Below the pieces are notes generated by a model. It was not told the origin of the DNA. It ran no database searches and was given only the letters and a program-made list of their open reading frames with translations. Shown here piece after piece: positions 16,183 to 23,773 of a stretch of DNA of 64,000 nt (its first letter is position 1; every line of letters begins with the position of its first letter). Made by a program: the position numbers and the translations under genes. This DNA is from Kribbella pittospori (GTDB lineage Bacteria > Actinomycetota > Actinomycetes > Propionibacteriales > Kribbellaceae): NCBI RefSeq assembly GCF_004331465.1, contig NZ_SJKB01000004.1, forward strand, positions 1 through 64,000, read 5' to 3'.

Positions 16183-17898
16183 TCAGACCGCCCTGGTCAG
16201 GACGACGAGGCTCAGCGATGGAAGCGGAAGGTCGAGCGTGAGAGAGAGCGCTCCGTCGACCTTGACCGCGGCGTCCTCCGCGAACCGCTCGAGTCCCTGG
16301 CGATCGGTGATCGTCGCGAGCTGCTCGGGTGTCGGGTCCTGTGGTGCGCCGAGGTCCTGCCAGACCGTGTGGCTGTTGCTGTGGCTGTGGTCGATCCGGT
16401 AGTGCTCCACGGTCCAGTCGCCGGAGTCCAGTCCGTTCACCTCGAGGTCCACCCGAGCCGTCGCGGTATCAGCGGCGTACTGGTCGTCGGTGTGCCGCCA
16501 GACGAGGACGGCGACACTGCCGTCGGCCGAGGCGCGGCTCGCGATCACGTCGACCTCCTCGGGCAGACCGTTGCCCAAGGCACTGATGTCGGAGACGTCG
16601 GCGGAGCTGTCGGACGAAGCTGCGATCCGGCGGTCGCCGAGGAGCGCGAACGCCCGGTAGGCGTTCATCAGCGGCTTCTCGACCCCCGCCGCGGTGACGA
16701 AACTCCGGGTGCCCTCGAAGTACCGCTCGCCCTCGATCTGGAAGCTCCAGGTGGTCGCCTCGTGCACTTTCGCGGTGTGCTGCTCGTTGAGGTCGAGGAC
16801 CTTCTTCATCAGCTTGGCCTGGAAGACCGGGTAGTACTCGTTGTTGCGGTAGGCGAAGTTCGAGTTGTCGTAGATCCCCCAGTGCGCGGGCACCGAGGCG
16901 TCGCACTCGTCCACGATCACCGGCTGCCCGGCGTACTGCGGGAACTCCTCGATGACGGCCAGCGCGCGGTCGATCTCGCGGAGCATCTTCGGGGTCGACG
17001 GCGACTGCTGCAAGGACGCCGGCGCACCGATCGGGCCGTAAGTGCGCCACGGGGTGAAGTGCGAGCCCTTGGTGTGGAAGGAGACGAAGTCGACGGGCAG
17101 GTCGCGGTCGGCGCAGGCCTGCAGGAAGCCGTGGAGGAACTCGGCACCGCGGTCGCCACCGGTGACAGCGGGTCCGCCGACCTTCGCCTCCGGGTAGACC
17201 TCGCGGATCGACTTGACCGTGACGTCGTACAGCTCGTGGAACTGCTCGGGCGTGCCCTTCCAGTACGAGATGTCCGGCTCGTTCCACAGCTCCCACAGCC
17301 AGTGCTGGACCTCGTCGACGCCGTACCGCTGCAGGGCGTGCTCGACGAGCGCGGCGACCAGGCCGCCCCACTTCGCGTAGTCCTTCGGCGGATAGGTCCA
17401 CCAGCCGGCCTCGTACCCGCTGTACTGGCTGGGGCTGTCGCCGAACGGGAAGTCGGCCTTCGCCTCCTCCGGCACCAGCGCGAGCGGCGTGAACGCGAGC
17501 TCGACCAAGGGATGATGACCGGCCTCGACGATCGCGTCGTAGGTCAGATCGGCGATGGTGAAGTCGTAGAACGGCTTCCCGTCCGCGTCCTCGTGGTAGA
17601 CGTTGCCGCTCCCCCAGTGCGGCAGGCCGAAGCCGGTGCCGCTGTTGAAGATGTTGTGCGGCCGGACGTGGTACGGCGTCTCCGCGAACTCACCGATCGT
17701 CCGCAGCGTCCGGCGCCCCTGCGGCGTGTAGGTCCAGTTGATCTCGTCGTACCCGAGGCTGGCCCACGGGCGGTCGAGCTTGCCGAGCTCCTGGCCGGCC
17801 TCGACGGTCACGCGCGCCTGCTGCAGGCGCGGCGCGTCCGGGTCGGACGGGGCGTACGGGAGTTGCTGAACCGCGCTGGGAGAGCTGTTCTCGGTCAT
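16183..17898 (-). CDS. Glycoside hydrolase family 39, probable beta-xylosidase
   Basis: 571-residue GH39-type (beta/alpha)8 hydrolase, the family of beta-xylosidases and alpha-L-iduronidases. The acid/base is Glu207 in WELWNEPDISYW and the nucleophile is Glu331 in PVIVDECD. A C-terminal beta-sandwich (VAVLVWRHTDDQY onward) completes the usual layout. No signal peptide, so it acts on imported xylo-oligosaccharides or xylosides. It is the first gene of an operon with an aldolase and a dehydratase, and faces a broken GntR-type regulator across an intact palindrome. Confidence 0.85.
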   Translation of the reverse strand: MTENSSPSAVQQLPYAPSDPDAPRLQQARVTVEAGQELGKLDRPWASLGYDEINWTYTPQGRRTLRTIGEFAETPYHVRPHNIFNSGTGFGLPHWGSGNVYHEDADGKPFYDFTIADLTYDAIVEAGHHPLVELAFTPLALVPEEAKADFPFGDSPSQYSGYEAGWWTYPPKDYAKWGGLVAALVEHALQRYGVDEVQHWLWELWNEPDISYWKGTPEQFHELYDVTVKSIREVYPEAKVGGPAVTGGDRGAEFLHGFLQACADRDLPVDFVSFHTKGSHFTPWRTYGPIGAPASLQQSPSTPKMLREIDRALAVIEEFPQYAGQPVIVDECDASVPAHWGIYDNSNFAYRNNEYYPVFQAKLMKKVLDLNEQHTAKVHEATTWSFQIEGERYFEGTRSFVTAAGVEKPLMNAYRAFALLGDRRIAASSDSSADVSDISALGNGLPEEVDVIASRASADGSVAVLVWRHTDDQYAADTATARVDLEVNGLDSGDWTVEHYRIDHSHSNSHTVWQDLGAPQDPTPEQLATITDRQGLERFAEDAAVKVDGALSLTLDLPLPSLSLVVLTRAV

Positions 17899-17981
17899 GT
17901 CAGCCTTTCAGTCCGGTTGTATCGATAAACACGCTTCTGTAGCGGGACGCTGCCGGCCGCGCGAGTCAGCCTGGTCGGGAC

Positions 17982-18007
17982 ATTGTTAAATGTCAATGGT
18001 TAACAAT
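17982..18007. promoter_or_regulatory. Palindromic operator-like site
   Basis: ATTGTTAA and TTAACAAT form perfect 8 bp arms with a 10 bp spacer, 84 bp upstream of the xylosidase start and 15 bp before the regulator remnant. Its AT-rich symmetry stands out from GC-rich surroundings. It is probably the operator of the divergent FadR-type regulator, or of another regulator of the xylosidase operon. Confidence 0.55.
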
Positions 18008-18022
18008 CACCGTTTTACACCG

Positions 18023-18349
18023 ATGGAGGAACCACTCGCGGCCGCACTGCAGATGAGCCGCGGCCCGGTCCGGGAGGCGCTGATCGAGCTCGAGCGCTCG
18101 TCGTACTGCGTCAGCACCGCGGCGCGCAGGTGATCGCGCTGACCGACGAGCACATCGAGGAGATCTACACGCTCCGGCTGAGCCTCGAACAACTGGCGAT
18201 CGCCCGGGCACTCCCCCGGCTGACCGACGAGCACCTGGCACAAGGCGATCCGCGACATCATCACCGGCGGCGACACCGCCGCCGCCACCGAAGCCATCGA
18301 CCACCACCTCACCGGCGCCTACCGCCGGTTGATCTCCGCCCGCCGGTGA
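18023..18349 (+). pseudogene. Broken GntR/FadR-type transcriptional regulator
   Basis: Pieces of a FadR-subfamily GntR regulator appear in order but in different frames. Piece one (MEEPLAAALQMSRGPVREAL, IELE) is the end of the winged helix and stops at 18133. Piece two, in the next frame from 18121 (AQVIALTDEHIEEIYTLRL, SLEQLAIARALPRLTDEHLA), is the start of the FCD ligand domain. Piece three in a further frame (KAIRDIITGGDTAAATEAID, HHLTGAYRRLISARR and a stop) is its C-terminus. The N-terminal about 25 residues and roughly 90 residues of the FCD domain are missing. It is divergent from the xylosidase operon it probably once controlled. Confidence 0.75.
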
Positions 18350-18374
18350 CCGGGCAGTGCGTGAGGATGGCGGT

Positions 18375-19325
18375 ATGAAGCCGGTGATTCTTGATGTCGA
18401 TACGGGGTTGGACGACGCGTGTGCGCTGCTGCTCGCTGCGCGGCATCCTGAGCTCGACCTGATGGCAGTGACGTGTGTTGGTGGGAACGTCGGGCTGGAC
18501 GACGTGGTGATCAACACGCTGACAGTGCTCGACGCCGCCGGTCGGACCGACGTGCCGGTGGCTCGAGGAGCCGCAGCGCCGTTGCTTCAGCCGGTTCGCG
18601 CCGCGCCGCATGTCCATGGCACGGATGGGCTCGGCGACTTGGACTGGCCACGCTCGACTCGTATGACGGACACCCGGCATGCGGTCGAGTTGCTCCGCGA
18701 CGTACTGCGTGATGCCGCGGCGACCGGTGAGCTCGTGACGCTGATTCCCTTGGCACCGATGACGAACATCGCCCTTCTGCTCCGGACCTATCCCGAGGCG
18801 GCGGCCGGACTCCGCGAGATTGTGTTCATGGGCGGCGCGGCAGGGATCGGGAACGCGACCGCCTCGGCGGAGTTCAACATCTGGACGGATCCAGAGGCGG
18901 CTGCGGTCGTCCTCACCGCGGCCGGCGAGCTCGGCGTACCGGTGACGATGTACGGCCTGGATGTGTTCTATGACGTGGTGATCACGCTGGAGCAGGCGCG
19001 CGGGCTGGGCGGGTCGCCGTCGGCGGATCTGGCTCGGCGGCTGATCGAGAAGCGGAGCGAGCTCTACATGTCGGACGGCGCCAGCATCGGCGACGGCGGC
19101 GCGGTGTGTGCGGTGATCGATCCGGACGGGCTGACGACGCAGCGCTTCCCACTGCGGGTCGAGCTGTCCGGCAGCTGGTCGCGTGGGCGGACGATCGTCG
19201 ACACGCGTGACTGGTCGGCCGATCTCAGCAGCGATCCGCACGGGCCGTCGCCGACGGTCGTACAGGTCGCGACCGCGGTGGACAGCGCGCGGTACGCCGA
19301 GCTCTGGTTGAGCACGGTCAAGTAG
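18375..19325 (+). CDS. Inosine/uridine-type nucleoside hydrolase
   Basis: 316-residue nucleoside hydrolase (IunH family), which cleaves the N-glycosidic bond of ribonucleosides to free base and ribose for salvage. The calcium-binding signature DVDTGLDDACALLLAARHP is at the N-terminus; the ligands and substrate contacts LAPMTNIALLL, FMGGAA and EFNIWTDPEAA are also seen. The ATG at 18375 follows GAGGATGGCGGT; the six codons above it lack a ribosome site. Its 3' end overlaps the convergent TetR gene by 8 bp. Confidence 0.92.
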   Translation: MKPVILDVDTGLDDACALLLAARHPELDLMAVTCVGGNVGLDDVVINTLTVLDAAGRTDVPVARGAAAPLLQPVRAAPHVHGTDGLGDLDWPRSTRMTDTRHAVELLRDVLRDAAATGELVTLIPLAPMTNIALLLRTYPEAAAGLREIVFMGGAAGIGNATASAEFNIWTDPEAAAVVLTAAGELGVPVTMYGLDVFYDVVITLEQARGLGGSPSADLARRLIEKRSELYMSDGASIGDGGAVCAVIDPDGLTTQRFPLRVELSGSWSRGRTIVDTRDWSADLSSDPHGPSPTVVQVATAVDSARYAELWLSTVK

Positions 19326-19908
19326 CCAGCTCCTGCAGACGAGCGCACAGGCCGTCCATGAACAGCTCGAGGCCATCGCCGAAGAGATCGGGGCTGCCGT
19401 TGGACTCGGCGACCACGGCCGCGAGAGTCCAACGGGCACTGACCTCGAACAGATGGCGCGCCTGCGCTTCGGGTACGCCGAGGTCGACGAGGGACTCGAT
19501 CTGCGCGCGGACCAGCTCGGCTCGTGATCCCTCGCCGCGATCGCGGTCGGGCGTCGCCTTGGCCTGGATCAAGCCGGCCAGTCCGGGATGATCGGCGTAG
19601 AACGCCCGCAGCTCCAACGCCCCTGCCTTGGTGACAGCAATCCACTCGTCGACACTGCGCACAGCCTGGTACGCCGCGTTGTCGCCGGTGAACTGGTCGA
19701 ACGCGTTCCGGGCGATCAGGTCGAGGAGCTCCTCCTTGTTGTGGACGTGGTGGTAGAGCGACGGCGCCCGGACGTTCAGGCGCTCGGCGACAGATCGCAT
19801 GGTCAGTCCAGTGACGCCATCGCTACGGATGACCGCGAGGGCGGCGTCGGCGATCGCGCCGACGGAGATCCCTGCGGCCGCATGGGAGGACGGGTCGCGT
19901 CTGGTCAC
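19318..19908 (-). CDS. TetR family transcriptional regulator
   Basis: 196-residue TetR-type repressor. The helix-turn-helix is at about residues 15-60 (IADAALAVIRSDGVTGLTMR, then SVAERLNVRAPSLYHHVHNK), followed by a TetR_C-like ligand domain with the AFYADHPGL and SARWTLAAVVAE helices of the TetR/ActII group. The start is a GTG. A 9 bp perfect inverted repeat lies in the 81 bp gap to the divergent acetyltransferase, so it probably controls itself and the acetyltransferase-methyltransferase pair. The ligand is unknown. Confidence 0.9.
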   Translation of the reverse strand: MTRRDPSSHAAAGISVGAIADAALAVIRSDGVTGLTMRSVAERLNVRAPSLYHHVHNKEELLDLIARNAFDQFTGDNAAYQAVRSVDEWIAVTKAGALELRAFYADHPGLAGLIQAKATPDRDRGEGSRAELVRAQIESLVDLGVPEAQARHLFEVSARWTLAAVVAESNGSPDLFGDGLELFMDGLCARLQELAT

Positions 19909-19948
19909 GAAAACCTCGTTGTCGGGTCGGGTCCCGGGCGGTTAGGTT

Positions 19949-19971
19949 GCTGTCTAACGACATTAGACAGC
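19949..19971. promoter_or_regulatory. TetR-type operator
   Basis: GCTGTCTAA and TTAGACAGC are perfect 9 bp arms around a 5 bp spacer, centred between the divergent TetR gene and the acetyltransferase. Length, symmetry and position are typical of a TetR-family operator. Confidence 0.75.
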
Positions 19972-19989
19972 CTACCCGAGGACGGCATC

Positions 19990-20562
19990 GTGCCTGGACT
20001 GCACCCGGACTATCCGCTACGCACCGAGCGACTCGACCTGCGGCCGCACCGGATGGACGACCTGGACGATCTGTACGCGTTCCACTCGCGGCCCGAGGTG
20101 GTGCGGTACACGCCGTGGCCGGTGCGGGACCGGGAGCAGACGCGGGTCGCGCTCGAGACGAAGCTGTCGCAGGGCGAGCTGACCGAGCCGGGTCAGTGGC
20201 TGGTGCTCGCGATCGAGCTCCGCGAGACCGGAACCGTGATCGGCGAAGTTCTGCTGAAGTGGGCCAGCGAGGCGGATCGGCAGGGTGAGATCGGGTTCGC
20301 GCTGCACACCGACTACCAGGGCAAGGGCCTGGCCGCGGAGGCTGCGCGCGAAGTACTGCGGGTGGGTTTCGAGGATCTGGGGCTGCACCGGATCGTCGCG
20401 ATCCTGGACGATCGCAACCAGGCGTCCGCGCAGTTGCTGGAGCGCCTGGGCATGCGGCGCGAGGCTCACCACATCCACGCGCTGAAGTTCAAAGGCGAGT
20501 GGGCGAACGAGTACGTCTACGCTCTTCTGGAGGAGGACTGGCGCGCGGCGACCTCCTCCTAG
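19990..20562 (+). CDS. GNAT family N-acetyltransferase, RimJ/RimL-like
   Basis: 190 residues. The N-terminal RTERLDLRPHRMDDLDDLYA and the acetyl-CoA loop YQGKGLAAEAAREVL, followed by RIVAILDDRNQASAQLLERL, mark the Acetyltransf_3 (RimJ/RimL) group, which modifies protein N-termini, tRNA-linked or small amine substrates. The GTG at 19990 has GAGGACG upstream; the open frame extends far above but runs through the operator. It is followed after 8 bp by a methyltransferase and is likely under the divergent TetR repressor. Confidence 0.87.
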   Translation: MPGLHPDYPLRTERLDLRPHRMDDLDDLYAFHSRPEVVRYTPWPVRDREQTRVALETKLSQGELTEPGQWLVLAIELRETGTVIGEVLLKWASEADRQGEIGFALHTDYQGKGLAAEAAREVLRVGFEDLGLHRIVAILDDRNQASAQLLERLGMRREAHHIHALKFKGEWANEYVYALLEEDWRAATSS

Positions 20563-20570
20563 GGGGTGCG

Positions 20571-21347
20571 GTGGGGATCGACAACCGGATCTACGACCGG
20601 ATCGGCGGCGGTTGGTGGGACGAGGCCAATCCGCTGAACATGCTGAACGGGAGTTTCACGCCTGGCAGGTTCGCCTACTTCCGCAGCGTCCTCGGCCGCC
20701 GCGGCCTCGATCCGGCCGGCCTGCGCGCTGTCGATATCGGGTGCGGGGGCGGATTCATGGCCGAAGAGTTCGCCCGGCTCGGATGCCGGGTCGCCGGCGT
20801 CGATCCGTCGGAGGTCTCGGTCAGGACCGCGCACGCGCATGCCTGTTCGTCGGGGCTCACCGTCGGCTATGCCGTCGCATCCGGCGAGCGGCTCCCCCTC
20901 GATACCGAGAGCGTTGAGCTCGCGTATTGCTGCGACGTACTCGAGCATGTGTCGGACCTGGATCGGGTGATCGGAGAGACCTCGCGCGTGCTGAAGCCGG
21001 GCGGGATCTACTTCTTCGACACGATCAACCGCACCGTCGCGTCGAAGGTTGTGGTGATCAAGGTGGCGCAGGACTGGCGACTGACGAAGGTCATCGACAC
21101 CGAGTTGCACGCGTGGAACATGTTCATCAAACCGACAGAGCTCGAAGAAGCCCTGCGCCGGCACGGGCTGCGCCTGGGCGAGATCACCGGCCTCGGACCT
21201 CGCGCGAACAAACTCGCCGTACTACGGAGCTACCTGCAAGCCCGCCACGGTCGCATCACCTTCGGCCGGCTCAGTGAACTGATGGACGTCGGCGAGGTGA
21301 AGACCACCGGCGTCTCCTACATGGGCTACGCGATCAAGAACGAATGA
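20571..21347 (+). CDS. UbiG-like SAM-dependent methyltransferase
   Basis: 258 residues, class I methyltransferase resembling UbiG-type 3-demethylubiquinol O-methyltransferases: WWDEANPLNMLN at the start, motif I AVDIGCGGGFMAEEFARLG, the acidic VAGVDPSE, and CCDVLEHVSDLDRVIGE, LKPGGIYFFDTINRT. Since actinobacteria make menaquinone, a ubiquinone role is unlikely; the real acceptor is unknown. The GTG start is preceded by AGGGGGTGCG directly after the acetyltransferase stop, so the two are co-transcribed. Confidence 0.85.
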   Translation: MGIDNRIYDRIGGGWWDEANPLNMLNGSFTPGRFAYFRSVLGRRGLDPAGLRAVDIGCGGGFMAEEFARLGCRVAGVDPSEVSVRTAHAHACSSGLTVGYAVASGERLPLDTESVELAYCCDVLEHVSDLDRVIGETSRVLKPGGIYFFDTINRTVASKVVVIKVAQDWRLTKVIDTELHAWNMFIKPTELEEALRRHGLRLGEITGLGPRANKLAVLRSYLQARHGRITFGRLSELMDVGEVKTTGVSYMGYAIKNE

Positions 21348-21354
21348 CTAGCGG

Positions 21355-21891
21355 TCAGCGAGCGATCGGGATCTGCAGAGTCTGACCGGGGACGAGATCG
21401 GCCGGGCCGGACAGCTTGTTGAGGTCGGCGATCTTCTCCACGACGGTGGCGGGGTCCTGCGCCGGGTTGGTGTCCTGCGCGATCGACCACAACGTCTGAC
21501 CGGGCGCCACCTGGACCGGCACCGTGTGGGTGAAGTCGGGGCCGGGCTCGAGTACGCCGCTGATCCGCAGGCCGAGCACGACGATCGCCGAGCCGAAGAC
21601 CAGCACGGACAGCGCCGTCATCAACATCCGGCCGCGCCGGGTCAGCCGCAACGCCGGCGCCTCGGCCTCCGCGGTACGCCGGACGCGGGCAGGGTCTGCT
21701 TGCCGCCGGACGCGGGTCGGCTCGGTCGTGTGGCGGCCGAGAACCTCGCCGGAGCAGGCACGGACCGGGAGTGGCTCGGTCGTCGTACCGGCGATCCTCG
21801 GGCGGCGGCGGGGCACGCTGTTCGGAGACGGCGCAACCTCGGGCGCCTGGCGTCCTGCCAGTGCGTCGGCCGCGAGAGCCGCTGTGCTCAT
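21355..21891 (-). CDS. LysM domain membrane protein next to lexA
   Basis: 178 residues: an Arg/Pro-rich cytoplasmic N-terminus of about 85 residues, one membrane segment (MLMTALSVLVFGSAIVVLGL) and a C-terminal LysM domain (VAPGQTLWSIAQDTNPAQDP to VPGQTLQIPI) that binds peptidoglycan. A LysM protein divergent from lexA is the standard arrangement in this group and is related to the cell-division suppressor type genes located there in other actinobacteria. Two LexA-type boxes lie about 100-130 bp upstream, so SOS control is plausible. Confidence 0.85.
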   Translation of the reverse strand: MSTAALAADALAGRQAPEVAPSPNSVPRRRPRIAGTTTEPLPVRACSGEVLGRHTTEPTRVRRQADPARVRRTAEAEAPALRLTRRGRMLMTALSVLVFGSAIVVLGLRISGVLEPGPDFTHTVPVQVAPGQTLWSIAQDTNPAQDPATVVEKIADLNKLSGPADLVPGQTLQIPIAR

Positions 21892-21991
21892 CGGATCCTC
21901 CAGACCTCGGTCAGTCCACGTCCTGCGGTGTCGATCTCCTGTCTACCGGCCGCCTCCGACAGTTTCTGAGAAGCAGCCTGTTCGACCGGCC

Positions 21992-22022
21992 CGAACACCT
22001 GTTCGATCGAACGCCTGTACGA
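21992..22022. promoter_or_regulatory. Two overlapping LexA-type SOS boxes, LysM side
   Basis: CGAAC-ACCT-GTTCG at 21992-22005 fits the actinobacterial SOS box CGAAC-N4-GTTCG perfectly, and TCGAAC-GCCT-GTACGA at 22007-22022 follows directly with one change. They are about 100 bp from the LysM gene start and 230 bp from lexA, so they more likely serve the LysM gene. Confidence 0.75.
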
Positions 22023-22116
22023 ATGATTAACCGACAGACACCCGTCGCGCAACCACTTCCAACCACGACACGCCCGGGAAATTCCCCAGGTCACCGGCGC
22101 CTTATAACCCGACACA

Positions 22117-22158
22117 CGAACAAACGTGCGAACCGACACGCCTTCGAACAGATGTTTG
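22117..22158. promoter_or_regulatory. LexA-type SOS boxes upstream of lexA
   Basis: CGAAC-AAAC-GTGCG at 22117-22130 is a diverged box; TCGAACAGATGTTTGA at 22143-22159 (core CGAAC-AGAT-GTTTG, 22145-22158) is a close match to boxes of mycobacterial lexA. They lie 90-130 bp ahead of lexA, consistent with autorepression. Confidence 0.7.
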
Positions 22159-22248
22159 AAGAATCTCAAAATTCGGTCTACGGTCAGTGTCAGTCGAGCA
22201 AGCTTGGCCGGTGCGCGAGCGGCGGCCCGACCCGAGGAGCAACGACCG

Positions 22249-23025
22249 ATGGCCAGGACGCCGAGCGGTTCCAGTAAGGGCGAGCGCAGCGGTGCGGACG
22301 AGGTCGCGGACCGGACCGTGACCGAGCTGCCGGACGGCCCCGCCGACGCCACCGGCCTGACGCCGCGCCAGCGTCGCGTTCTGGACGTCATCCGCGACTC
22401 GGTCGACAGCCGCGGGTACCCGCCGTCGATGCGCGAGATCGGTGAGCGGGTCGGCCTGACCAGCTCGTCGTCGGTGTCGCACCAGCTCCGTGTGCTGGAG
22501 CAGAAGGGCTTGCTCCGCCGCGACCCGAACCGCCCGCGGGCCATCGAGGTCCGCTACCCCGGCGAGGTCGACGCCGCCGCCCGCCGGTCCGCGCTCGGCT
22601 CCGTGCGGCAGACGGCGTACGACGAGACCGGGGCCGGCGACGCGCACCCGGACGCGGCGTACGTGCCGGTGGTCGGGCGGATCGCCGCCGGTGGCCCGAT
22701 CCTGGCCGAGCAGGAGATCGAGGAGATCTTCCCGTTGCCGAAGGCAATGGTCGGCGAGGGCACGCTGTTCATGCTGCGGGTCAAAGGTGAGTCGATGATC
22801 GACGCGGCGATCTGTGACGGCGACTGGGTCGTGGTCCGGCAGCAGCCGAACGCCGAGAACGGCGACATCGTGGCCGCGATGATCGACGGCGAGGCGACGG
22901 TCAAGACGTTCAAGAAGACCAAGACCGAGATCCTGCTGCTACCACACAACCCGGCCTTCGAGCCGATCGACGGCAAAGATGCCATCATTCTCGGAAAGGT
23001 CGTAACAGTTCTGCGCCGTGTCTGA
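22249..23025 (+). CDS. lexA: SOS response repressor LexA
   Basis: 258-residue LexA with a winged-helix N-terminus ([20 protein letters not shown], then [20 protein letters not shown]) and a C-terminal S24 peptidase domain. The self-cleavage site is Ala147-Gly148 in VGRIAAGGP, with Ser182 in VKGESMIDA and Lys219 in ATVKTF as the catalytic pair. RecA filaments trigger cleavage and so release DNA repair genes. The start is the ATG with GAGGAG upstream; the frame is open 41 codons more but runs through the SOS boxes. Confidence 0.97.
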   Translation: MARTPSGSSKGERSGADEVADRTVTELPDGPADATGLTPRQRRVLDVIRDSVDSRGYPPSMREIGERVGLTSSSSVSHQLRVLEQKGLLRRDPNRPRAIEVRYPGEVDAAARRSALGSVRQTAYDETGAGDAHPDAAYVPVVGRIAAGGPILAEQEIEEIFPLPKAMVGEGTLFMLRVKGESMIDAAICDGDWVVVRQQPNAENGDIVAAMIDGEATVKTFKKTKTEILLLPHNPAFEPIDGKDAIILGKVVTVLRRV

Positions 23026-23036
23026 CATCTCAGACA
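23019..23036. promoter_or_regulatory. Inverted repeat spanning the lexA stop
   Basis: TGTCTGA-CATC-TCAGACA, perfect 7 bp arms with a 4-base centre, covers the lexA stop codon and lies 38 bp before the glutathione peroxidase start. It could be a small hairpin or an operator for the peroxidase; the half-site resembles the TGTCTAA of the TetR operator at 19949. Confidence 0.35.
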
Positions 23037-23073
23037 GCGAGCGAAGTCGGGCGTGTCGTGTCAGCATTGAACC

Positions 23074-23583
23074 ATGACGACTGTCTATGACTTCAGCGCG
23101 CGCCGGATCGAAGGCAATGAACAGTCTCTTGCCGATTTCCGCGACCAGGTGCTCCTGGTGGTGAACACGGCGTCGCAGTGTGCCCAGACCCCGCAGTACA
23201 CGGGGTTGCAGAAGCTCTACAAGGCTTACCGTAGACAAGGCTTCTCGGTGCTGGGTTTCCCCTGCGACCAGTTCGGCCACCAGGAGCCTGGTGACGAGAA
23301 CGAGATCGCGAACTTCTGTTCGACGATCTATCACGTCACGTTCCCCATGTTCGCCAAGATCGATGTGAACGGGTCCAAGACGCTTCCGCTGTTCAACTGG
23401 CTGAAGCGTGAGCAGGGAGGCCTGCTCGGCGGGCGGATCAAGTGGAACTTCACCAAGTTCCTGATCGGCCGCGACGGCGGCGTGATCGCCCGCTACGCCC
23501 CGACCCACGCACCGGACAAACTCGCCGACAAGATCGAGGCGGCGTTGGCGATTCCCGCACCGTCCCGGGAATCGAACGACTGA
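23074..23583 (+). CDS. Glutathione peroxidase family protein
   Basis: 169-residue thiol peroxidase of the GPx family, which reduces hydroperoxides, in bacteria like this probably with thioredoxin. The peroxidatic residue is Cys in NTASQCAQTPQYTGLQ (selenocysteine in animal enzymes), with Gln in FPCDQFGHQEP and Trp in IKWNFTKFL completing the active site. It lies 48 bp after lexA, possibly in the same transcript, though an inverted repeat between them may mark separate control. Confidence 0.93.
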   Translation: MTTVYDFSARRIEGNEQSLADFRDQVLLVVNTASQCAQTPQYTGLQKLYKAYRRQGFSVLGFPCDQFGHQEPGDENEIANFCSTIYHVTFPMFAKIDVNGSKTLPLFNWLKREQGGLLGGRIKWNFTKFLIGRDGGVIARYAPTHAPDKLADKIEAALAIPAPSRESND

Positions 23584-23773
23584 ACCATCCGGCCCGGTTC
23601 CCGGGGGGAATCGTCGCCGCAGGCAACGGTCGTTGACGTGAAGAGCACAGCAGTTCCTTCCGCCGTTGCCGAAATGTCGTTGCTGAATGAGACACCTGAA
23701 CATCGACCGTCTCAGCGCAACGCAAATCTCTCCGAATTCCGGACAATGTCGGCGGCGACCGGCTCGGCGCAAT

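Noticed and set aside
16108..17928. A 606-residue plus-strand frame
   Set aside because: Runs antisense through the whole GH39 gene, which has clear catalytic motifs.
23560..23610. A tRNA-like stretch (GGGAATCGAACGACTGAACC)
   Set aside because: It lies in the end of the peroxidase coding region and no acceptor or anticodon stem can be formed.
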